Origin: Armatimonadota bacterium
GTDB lineage: Bacteria > Armatimonadota > DTGP01 > JAHWJO01
NCBI GenBank assembly: GCA_019348365.1
Contig: JAHWJO010000115.1
Span: 1-10,693, forward strand
Direction of reading: 5' to 3'
Length of the DNA stretch: 10,693 nucleotides
The notes under the pieces are model-generated. The model was not told the DNA's origin, ran no database searches, and worked only from the letters and a program-made list of their open reading frames with translations. The position numbers and the translations under genes were made by a program. This document shows positions 6,446 through 10,693 of the stretch, piece by piece (within the stretch, counting starts at the first letter, position 1; each line of letters starts with the position of its first letter).

Positions 6446-6517
6446 TCCTCGGTAGCTCAACGGCAGAGCAACCGGCTGTTAACCGGTAGGTTCGTGGTTC
6501 GAATCCACGCCGAGGAG
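6446..6517 (+). tRNA. tRNA-Asn (anticodon GTT)
   Basis: The 72-nt cloverleaf is complete. The acceptor stem TCCTCGG pairs with CCGAGGA, the D-arm has AGCTCAACGGCAGAGC, and the anticodon stem ACCGG/CCGGT holds the loop CTGTTAA with anticodon GTT. The T-arm is CGTGGTTCGAATCCACG and the discriminator is G. The CCA tail is not encoded. A promoter lies upstream and a terminator starts 5 nt downstream, so it is a stand-alone gene. Confidence 0.97.
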
Positions 6518-6521
6518 TAGG

Positions 6522-6550
6522 AAAAGCCGCTCAGTTTCTGGGCGGCTTTT
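6522..6550 (+). terminator. Rho-independent terminator of tRNA-Asn
   Basis: AAAAGCCGC (6522-6530) pairs with GCGGCTTTT (6542-6550) around an 11-nt loop, and the descending arm ends in TTTT followed by CTCGTTCT. It lies 5 nt after the tRNA. Confidence 0.85.
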
Positions 6551-6634
6551 CTCGTTCTGTATCCTGTTCTGCCACCTTCCATTCCCACTTCAATAAAGCC
6601 GCTATCGAGAATCGCGTGGGTTAGCGAGGTCCCG

Positions 6635-6688
6635 GCGATTAAAATCGCGGCTGAAAAGGCGCAAAGTCGGCCTACGCCGACTTCAGCC
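6635..6688. repeat. REP-like double-hairpin intergenic element
   Basis: GCGATT (6635-6640) and AATCGC (6643-6648) form a short hairpin. It is followed by GGCTG (6649-6653), which pairs with CAGCC (6684-6688), and an inner perfect 8-bp stem AAGTCGGC/GCCGACTT (6664-6671/6676-6683) with the loop CTAC. Elements of this shape (GATT-AATC hairpin, then a GTCGGC/GCCGAC stem) are, as far as I recall, dispersed in many environmental bacterial genomes. It lies between the terminator of tRNA-Asn and that of the hypothetical gene at 6777. Confidence 0.6.
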
Positions 6689-6718
6689 CCCACCCCATAC
6701 ACTTCTCGGTAGTGGCTA

Positions 6719-6752
6719 AAAAAAGAAAAAGCCCCCGGATTTCCGGGGGCTT
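6719..6752 (-). terminator. Strong terminator of the small hypothetical gene
   Basis: On the minus strand GCCCCCGGA (6750-6742) pairs perfectly with TCCGGGGGC (6739-6731) around a 2-nt loop, extended by an A-T pair run, and is followed by TTTTTCTTTTTTT. It lies 24 nt after the stop codon at 6777. There is no T-run on the plus side, so it acts for the minus strand. Confidence 0.92.
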
Positions 6753-6776
6753 AGAGAGTGGCAAGTAAGCTACTCA

Positions 6777-7070
6777 TTAGCTGGCGATATCGAGAGCATA
6801 CTTCCCTTCAAATTCCGATTGATCCAATGCAAGGTCATGGGTGAGCTGCATCGTCTCGCGGTCCGCTTCTTCCCGGCTCCGGTAGTGCCGGTGCAGGTAG
6901 TAGACCGACGTTCCCTTCCGGTGAAACGACAGCGCGAAGACCGACTCCTCCCCCACCGTCATCGAGTCCAGCACAACGTTCCACACGTCCCGCGCCGGCT
7001 TCTGCGGTGGAAGCGCCTCGGATCGCTCCTCTTTTTCCTCTCGCCCGTTGTATCGCTTGAATGAAATCAT
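6777..7070 (-). CDS. Small hypothetical protein, 97 aa
   Basis: I do not recognise this protein. From the ATG at 7070 it reads MISFKRYNGREEKEER, an acidic/basic N-terminal stretch, then a more conserved-looking core, VWNVVLDSMTVGEESVFALS and SVYYLHRHYRSREEADRET, with aromatic and histidine residues, and ends DIAS. There is no signal peptide or membrane segment, so it should be cytoplasmic. A TTG at 7118 would add 16 residues; neither start has a strong ribosome site. A TATACT at 7153-7148 (minus strand) is a plausible -10, which would put the transcript start near 7141 and allow either start. Its own strong terminator supports a real, single-gene unit. Function is unknown. Confidence 0.6.
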   Translation of the reverse strand: MISFKRYNGREEKEERSEALPPQKPARDVWNVVLDSMTVGEESVFALSFHRKGTSVYYLHRHYRSREEADRETMQLTHDLALDQSEFEGKYALDIAS

Positions 7071-7250
7071 TGCACCCGTCGCAAAACCGCCGCACCCCTC
7101 CGATTGCCGTCCTGGCAAAAGGGTCGGTCCCGCTGCCTCCCATTTTTAGTATACCCGAATCCGGAAAGCCTTAATGTTGTGAGAATTCGAACATGGCCGG
7201 GAGTCGCGTCTGAAAGGTCCCGGTAGCGGGATCAATGGGCGCTCAACACC

Positions 7251-7418
7251 GGAAATCGGGGAGTTGGGAAATTGGGAAATTACGAAATTGGGGAGTTCGT
7301 CACGCCGTTCTTTTAGCATCGGCTTCCGGGTTGGAATAAACCTCTCCCCATCACCAATCGTTCATACGTGCAACACCCCGACTCCCTAACTCCCCAATTT
7401 CCCAACTCCCCAATTTCC
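7251..7418. repeat. Palindromic octamer-repeat element C
   Basis: The arms 7251-7281 and 7388-7418 are inverted copies of 31 nt with three mismatches, built of 8-base units such as GGGAAATT and GGGGAGTT. Extra degenerate units run on to 7299 on the left and start at about 7376 on the right. The ~105-nt centre has no recognised gene. It fills the space between the small hypothetical gene and the YqfO-like gene, and its right edge touches the TAG stop codon of the latter (7420-7418). Confidence 0.8.
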
Positions 7419-8497
7419 TAATCGGTGCGTTCCAGGACTTCGAGGCCGGGGAGCGCCTCGCGGAGCACGCGGGCCATCGCCGGTACGACGGGCCGCTCCG
7501 TGGCCGCGTGAGAGGCTTCCACCAGCGACAGGCCGAGCGAACGGGCGAGCAGCTTTTGGTGGTGGCCGATCTCGCTCGTGACGAACACGTCCGCTCCAGC
7601 CCCGTGCGCCGCTTCGATGAACTTGCCGCAGCTCCCCCCGCACACGGCCACGCGCCGCACGGGATCGTTCCCCCGCGTCACGTCCACGTACCCCGCGTCC
7701 AGCCGGTCGCAGACGTGCGCGGCAAACGCATCGAGGGACATGGCTTCAGACAGTGTTCCGATCCGCCCCAATCCGAGCGGAGGGCCGGGGTTCTCCAGCG
7801 GATAGAGGTCGTACGCCATCTCCTCGTACGGGTGGGCGGCGCGGACCGCTTCCAGCGTGGCTGCCAGCCGCCGCTCCGGCACGATCACCTCCAGCCGGTC
7901 TTCGCGAGCTTCTTCCAACCGCCCGATCTCCCCGGCGTACGGGTTCGCGCCCTCCCACGGCAGGTACGTGCCGGTTCCGGGAGCGCGGAACGTGCAATGG
8001 CTGTAGTTTCCGATAACTCCGGCTCCGGCCCGCGCCGCCGCCTCGATGACGGCGGGAACCGCTTCCGGTGGGGTGAACACCGCCAGCTTGTACTGACGCT
8101 GCTTCGGGCCGGGGAGGAGGGGGCGGGTCGCCGTCACACCCAGCGCGTCGGCCAGCACGTCGTTCGTGCCGCCGGGGGCCACGTCCACGTTCGTATGGGC
8201 GGCGTAGAAGGCGAGGTCCGCGCGGATCAGGGCGGCGATCAAGCGGCCTTCGGCCCGGTCCTCCCGGAGCGTTTTGGGCGGGCGGAAGAGCATGGGATGA
8301 TGCGCGACGATCAGGTCCGCCTGAGCCTGTCGTGCGGCTTCCACGGTCTCCTCCGTCACGTCGAGGCACGTCATCGCCCGGCGGAGAGGCGCGTCCTCCC
8401 GCCCGAACTGAAGCCCGACGTTGTCCCACTCCTCGGCCCACTCCTCCGGCGCGAATTCACGGAGGACGCGGAGGGCGTCACGGACGGTGTAATTCAT
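7418..8497 (-). CDS. YqfO/NIF3-family dinuclear-metal protein
   Basis: This 359-aa cytoplasmic protein belongs to the NIF3/DUF34 family, often annotated as 'GTP cyclohydrolase 1 type 2-like' or 'Nif3-like dinuclear metal centre hexameric protein'. The metal ligands are visible: H66-H67 in VAHHPMLF, D105 in AHTNVD, and H330 and E334 in SHAATERP, with EIGHH also near the site. Between the two NIF3 halves (about 135-240) lies an inserted PII/CutA-like domain (KLAVFTPPEAVPAVIEAA ... HPYEEMAYDLYPL), as in Bacillus YqfO, and the length fits that longer class. The start is the ATG at 8497 with AAAGGA 8 nt upstream; the open frame runs further upstream but lacks this ribosome site. The physiological substrate of the family is not settled. 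A GC-rich hairpin lies in the leader (8521-8558). Confidence 0.92.
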   Translation of the reverse strand: MNYTVRDALRVLREFAPEEWAEEWDNVGLQFGREDAPLRRAMTCLDVTEETVEAARQAQADLIVAHHPMLFRPPKTLREDRAEGRLIAALIRADLAFYAAHTNVDVAPGGTNDVLADALGVTATRPLLPGPKQRQYKLAVFTPPEAVPAVIEAAARAGAGVIGNYSHCTFRAPGTGTYLPWEGANPYAGEIGRLEEAREDRLEVIVPERRLAATLEAVRAAHPYEEMAYDLYPLENPGPPLGLGRIGTLSEAMSLDAFAAHVCDRLDAGYVDVTRGNDPVRRVAVCGGSCGKFIEAAHGAGADVFVTSEIGHHQKLLARSLGLSLVEASHAATERPVVPAMARVLREALPGLEVLERTD

Positions 8498-8726
8498 ACC
8501 CGGATCCTTTCCCTGTCGTGGGGGAGAGGAGGCGGCAGGACAACTCCTCCTCTTCCCCGTTATGAGACCCTCTTGATTTTGGAATCGATGTCGCATTTAA
8601 AAAAGCGGAAAGCGCGTCACGCTCTTCCATTCGTCAAGAGGAAGCCCGGATGCGACGGTGGTGATCGGGGGACTGCGGTGATTTCGTAGAGAAGACTCCG
8701 AATGGAAAGGACCGCCAAACGGGAGG
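8498..8726. promoter_or_regulatory. Leader region of the YqfO-like gene with a GC-rich hairpin
   Basis: No gene is seen here. GGGGAGAGGAGG (8521-8532) pairs with CCTCCTCTTCCCC (8546-8558) with one bulged base and a 13-nt loop. On the minus strand this hairpin ends 23 nt before the start codon of the YqfO-like gene. I see no convincing promoter hexamers. The rest of the stretch up to the IS630 element is unremarkable. Confidence 0.35.
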
Positions 8727-8728
8727 TA

Positions 8729-8758
8729 ATACCAAATGATTATAGAAAGGAGCCATTC
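8729..8758 (+). repeat. Left terminal inverted repeat of the IS630 element
   Basis: It begins with ATACC next to TA (8727-8728), and has GGAGCC at 8749-8754 and ATTC after it. It matches the reverse complement of 9861-9890 at 21 of 30 positions, without gaps. Confidence 0.85.
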
Positions 8759-8840
8759 AGACTCTGTAGAGTTTGCAGGATGTAGCCCTATCCGGTGAGC
8801 GACTGGAGTTGGGGGGGGAAGAGAACTCCGCTAAGAGTTC

Positions 8841-9359
8841 CTACACCCGCTCCCGGAGCGGATCCAGCGTCTCGAAGGCGAGCCACGCCACCCCGGCCTT
8901 CATCGCCTGCCAAAACCGCTCGATGGGGTTCAACTCCGGCGAGTAGGGCGGCAGGAACACCCGCCGGACGTTCTCCGGCACTTCCAGCTTCTTCGCGGTG
9001 TGGTGCCGCCCGTTGTCCACCAACAGGAGGTTGAAGCTGTCGGGGAACGCTTCAGAGAGGCCCTTCAGATACTCCCCAAAGCTCTGGCTGTTGCACGGGT
9101 CGGCTTCCTGGAAGTAGCTCTCGCCGGTGGCGGGTTCCACCGCTCCATAGAGGTAGAAGCTCTCGAACTTCTGCTGGAACGCTCCGATCGGCTTCACGCC
9201 TTTACGGGTGATCCGCCGTCGCTGCACTGTGATCAGGCCGAACCGGCTCTCGTCCGGGGACCAGAGGCGGATCGGGAGGAGCGGGCGGGGCGTCTCTTCC
9301 GGCCTCGGCTCCGAAGGGAGGGCTTCCCGAAGCGTCCGCTCCAGTTCGGCCTGGAACAC
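8841..9359 (-). CDS. IS630-family transposase, C-terminal DDE part (ORF B)
   Basis: This 172-aa part is the catalytic RNase H-like domain (DDE_3) that cuts and joins DNA at TA sites. The acidic triad is visible: D36 in WSPDESRFGL, D115 in LLLVDNGRHHTA, and E147 in YSPELNPIERFWQAMK; 31 residues separate D115 and E147, near the family's usual spacing. A GTG at 9359 could start it, but no ribosome site is seen, and the reading frame stays open upstream to 9404 (RGLGRAPQENKQAAEVFQAEL). This suggests it is normally made as a fusion with ORF A by frameshifting. It lies in the +1 frame relative to ORF A. A small hairpin, GAACTC/GAGTTC, follows the stop codon. Confidence 0.88.
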   Translation of the reverse strand: MFQAELERTLREALPSEPRPEETPRPLLPIRLWSPDESRFGLITVQRRRITRKGVKPIGAFQQKFESFYLYGAVEPATGESYFQEADPCNSQSFGEYLKGLSEAFPDSFNLLLVDNGRHHTAKKLEVPENVRRVFLPPYSPELNPIERFWQAMKAGVAWLAFETLDPLRERV

Positions 9360-9360
9360 T

Positions 9361-9825
9361 TCAGCCGCTTGTTTGTTTTCTTGTGGGGCTCTTCCGAGCC
9401 CCCTTCAGCTTGGCCCCGTGCCGGTAGCGGACGATTTGATGGACGACTTCGTAGTCCAGATCGAGGCCGAACGTCTCGTTCACCCACGCGTGCGCCGCCG
9501 TGTAGCTGGGGAACCCCTCCGGCTCGGAGAGCTTCTGTCGCAGGCAGGCGTCCTGCTCTTCGGTCAGCGAGTAGCGGCAGTTGGAGTGGGTGTCCAGCCG
9601 GAACAGCCGCTCCAGCCCTTCGGCTTCATACCACTCCAGCCACTCGCCCACCGTCCGGCGGCTGATGCAGAGGAGTTCCCCCGCCTGGGTGCGGCTCCTG
9701 GTCTGGCCGCTCTTGAGGAGGTAAAGAGCCTGAAGGCGCTGCTTCTGGCGGACGCGGGTTTCCTGACGCAACCGCTCCTTCAACGCTTCGACCCTCTCAT
9801 GGATCTCTGGTAAAGCTTTGTTCAT
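9361..9825 (-). CDS. IS630-family transposase, N-terminal helix-turn-helix part (ORF A)
   Basis: This 154-aa part holds the DNA-binding half of the transposase. Residues ~20-75 look like a winged/HTH region (SRTQAGELLCISRRTVGEWL), and ~90-140 like a second HTH (FPSYTAAHAWVNETFGL, YEVVHQIVRYRHGAKLKG). The ATG at 9825 has GGGAGGA about 6 nt upstream. The reading frame ends in TGA at 9361-9363, directly before ORF B. Just before the end, AGC CCC ACA AGA could let a Pro-tRNA slip from CCC to CCA, which moves reading to the +1 frame and gives ...KSP-QENKQAAEVFQAEL, a sensible IS630 junction. An indel that split a former single gene is the alternative. Confidence 0.88.
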   Translation of the reverse strand: MNKALPEIHERVEALKERLRQETRVRQKQRLQALYLLKSGQTRSRTQAGELLCISRRTVGEWLEWYEAEGLERLFRLDTHSNCRYSLTEEQDACLRQKLSEPEGFPSYTAAHAWVNETFGLDLDYEVVHQIVRYRHGAKLKGARKSPTRKQTSG

Positions 9826-9860
9826 TCGGTCCTCCCTCTACAGGGAGATGAGAATGAGCC

Positions 9861-9890
9861 GATTGGCTCCCTTCTTTTCTGAAAGGGTAT
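9861..9890 (-). repeat. Right terminal inverted repeat of the IS630 element
   Basis: It ends with GGTAT next to TA (9891-9892) and carries GGCTCC at 9865-9870, the partner of GGAGCC in the left end. The transposase start codon lies 36 nt further inside. Confidence 0.85.
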
Positions 9891-9892
9891 TA

Positions 9893-10094
9893 GAAGGCTC
9901 AATTGGGACCATGATATCGATAAAATAATGGCAAGATTGGAAATGTTCTATTCCTCACTCGATCGGAAAACGGGCGGGTGCAGCAGGTGGAAGAGGTGTA
10001 AATCTGAAGCAGATGACGAATGCCGATGAACCCCCTCACCCACTCACCCATCAGACCCTCCCCTCCCCCCGTCCCTCCGGCGAAGTCGCTCCCA
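9893..10094. other. Intergenic stretch without a recognised gene
   Basis: Nothing convincing is seen between the IS630 element and the next promoter. A C-rich tract (about 10030-10080) shows CCCCTCACCC-type degenerate repetition, and frames here have no ribosome site. Confidence 0.5.
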
Positions 10095-10123
10095 TTGCCC
10101 CGACGAGGGATGTATGGTATAAT
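10095..10123 (+). promoter_or_regulatory. Extended -10 promoter of the tRNA-Cys-like RNA
   Basis: A perfect TATAAT (10118-10123) with TG one base upstream (10115-10116) gives an extended -10, and TTGCCC (10095-10100) lies 17 nt upstream. Transcription would start near 10130. The transcript would carry a GGAATC/GATTCC hairpin (10141-10156) before the tRNA-like part. Confidence 0.75.
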
Positions 10124-10169
10124 CGCGGTGTCCCACGAGGGGAATCCGAGGATTCCGGGATGGAGCGAC

Positions 10170-10240
10170 GACGTGATACTCAAGTGCCTAAGGGGGCGGC
10201 CTGCAAAACGTTATTCATCGGTTCGATCCGGCTCACAACT
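10170..10240 (+). tRNA. tRNA-Cys(GCA)-like sequence, degenerate; possible pseudo-tRNA
   Basis: The stretch CAAGTGCCTAAGG ... GGCCTGCAAA ... GTTATTCATCGGTTCGATCC is very like bacterial tRNA-Cys, with anticodon GCA at 10203-10205. Several parts are damaged. The acceptor GACGTGA/TCACAAC has two mismatches; the D-loop has GC where GG is conserved; the anticodon stem GCGGC/ACGTT keeps about three pairs if one base is missing; and the T-loop (TTCGAT) is one base short for a good stem. The D-stem CTC/GGG is intact. The CCA tail is not encoded. A strong promoter and a strong terminator flank it. It is either a decaying copy or a tRNA-derived RNA with another role; sequencing errors are possible. Confidence 0.5.
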
Positions 10241-10626
10241 TAGGGATAGCGCGTAAAGAAAAGGGGCTGGGACACCGATAGAATGTCCCAGCCCCTTTTC
10301 TTTTTTTCATCAGGACTGTCTGGAGCGACGGGGGTTATTTCCTGGCCGAGGTTTGTCTCCATCGTCCCAAACCCTCGCGTTGCAGGTTCGGCAGATTTGG
10401 CTGTAAGGGTCCATCGTGACCCCGATGGAGAAGTGACCAGGAGTTCGCGCTTTCGCTCCAGCAGCATGCAGTTGTTAAGCGGATGCCGGGCCAGTTCGGT
10501 CCAGGCAGGATGATAGAAGTATGACCATTGGCCCGGCTCTTCTCCAGCAGTCAGGCCGAAACGCCTTTCCGGTAAAGGTGTGTCACTCGCATCAGAGGAA
10601 TCCGAACCTCTATGGACAAACGACAA
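10240..10626 (-). CDS. Weak hypothetical ORF, 128 aa
   Basis: I do not recognise this protein. The TTG at 10626 has a modest AAAAGGGGA upstream, and a stop codon (10638-10636) lies just before it. The middle (ERRFGLTAGEEPGQWSYFYHPAW ... residues ~20-90) looks like a plausible soluble protein, but the last ~25 residues (from DEKKKRGWD) are read through the terminator hairpin at 10259-10308 and into the tRNA-like sequence, which is unlikely for an intact gene. No signal peptide or membrane helix is seen. It may be a remnant of a gene that lost its 3' end, or not coding. An IS end lies 13 nt upstream. Confidence 0.25.
   Translation of the reverse strand: MSFVHRGSDSSDASDTPLPERRFGLTAGEEPGQWSYFYHPAWTELARHPLNNCMLLERKRELLVTSPSGSRWTLTAKSAEPATRGFGTMETNLGQEITPVAPDSPDEKKKRGWDILSVSQPLFFTRYP
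10259..10308 (+). terminator. Very strong, bidirectional Rho-independent terminator
   Basis: A perfect 16-bp stem, AAAAGGGGCTGGGACA (10259-10274) with 10284-10299, has a 9-nt loop and is followed by CTTTTTTTC. In the minus direction the stem also ends in TTTTCTTT, so it can stop transcripts from both sides. It ends the tRNA-Cys-like transcript. Confidence 0.95.
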
Positions 10627-10639
10627 GTCCCCTTTTCAC

Positions 10640-10693
10640 TGTACTGCACCCCAAAAGTTGGACACGGAATTGCCGTTCCTTACTGAAGGGTTG
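10640..10693. mobile_element. Partial IS3/IS150-type insertion sequence end (cut by window edge)
   Basis: TGTACTGCACCCC, then AAAAGTTGGACA, starting at 10640, is characteristic of the terminal inverted repeats of IS3-family elements; IS150 begins with TGTACTGCACCC. It starts with the TG dinucleotide typical of the family. The rest of the element is outside the window, so neither the transposase nor the target duplication can be seen. A contig ending inside an IS is common when the IS has several genome copies. Confidence 0.65.

Larger units (their letters stand above)
8729..9890 (-). mobile_element. Complete IS630-family insertion sequence, 1162 bp
   Basis: The element starts ATACC and ends GGTAT and is flanked on both sides by TA (8727-8728 and 9891-9892), the target duplication of IS630/Tc1-mariner elements. 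The outer 30 bases of the ends (8729-8758 and 9861-9890) are inverted copies with 21 of 30 matches: ATACC at the tip, a diverged middle, then a conserved GGAGCC block. It carries two overlapping-region transposase ORFs on the minus strand, a helix-turn-helix part and a DDE part. Its size and layout are normal for the family. The two-ORF state may be natural frameshifting or decay. Confidence 0.9.

Noticed and set aside
7508..8689. A 393-codon open frame on the plus strand, opposite the YqfO-like gene
   Set aside because: It has low-complexity Arg/Val/His composition and no domain, while the minus-strand frame carries all NIF3-family metal ligands.

Overview
The window is a GC-rich bacterial contig end. 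The first 12 bases match the 3' end of the Illumina TruSeq adapter, and the last 54 bases look like the terminus of an IS3/IS150-type insertion sequence, so both edges are probably assembly break points. Coding regions have the strong G/C codon bias of a high-GC genome, several genes use TTG or GTG starts behind good Shine-Dalgarno sites, and no tRNA encodes its CCA tail. No marker gene fixes the phylum. An environmental, Armatimonadota-like or similar high-GC lineage is a guess from the CAZyme-like secreted protein, the YqfO-type protein and the style of the intergenic repeats.

Layout: 1-620 holds no convincing gene, only stem-loops and a short tandem repeat. At 622-1067 (minus) lies a small tRNA operon: promoter, tRNA-Ile(GAT), a long palindromic heptamer-repeat element, tRNA-Ala(TGC) and a terminator. 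This is the order found in 16S-23S spacers, but no rRNA is beside it. A cation diffusion facilitator gene follows on the minus strand (1173-2069). On the plus strand come a large secreted protein (2291-5380) with a GH99-like barrel, three Ig-like repeats and a C-terminal beta-sandwich, then a second copy of the palindromic heptamer element, then a small periplasmic cytochrome c (5578-5943).

The stretch 5944-6760 is rich in RNA features. It holds a near-consensus promoter driving a candidate structured RNA of about 140 nt with a very strong Shine-Dalgarno sequence and an 11-codon ORF, then tRNA-Asn with promoter and terminator, then a REP-like double hairpin. Next, on the minus strand, are a small hypothetical protein (6777-7070) with its own terminator, an octamer-repeat palindrome (7251-7418), and a complete YqfO/NIF3-family gene (7418-8497) whose stop codon touches that palindrome.

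A complete 1162-bp IS630-family element (8729-9890), flanked by TA duplications, carries its transposase split over two frames. To its right an extended -10 promoter and a very strong terminator bracket a degenerate tRNA-Cys(GCA)-like sequence. A weak minus-strand ORF and the IS3-type end close the window.

The protein genes do not form one pathway; they look like independent transcription units (metal efflux, secreted carbohydrate-active protein, cytochrome, NIF3-like protein) separated by repeats and small RNA genes. The most unusual signals are the candidate RNA at 6075-6220, the tRNA-Cys-like transcript at 10118-10308, and the long intergenic palindromes built of 7- or 8-base units.
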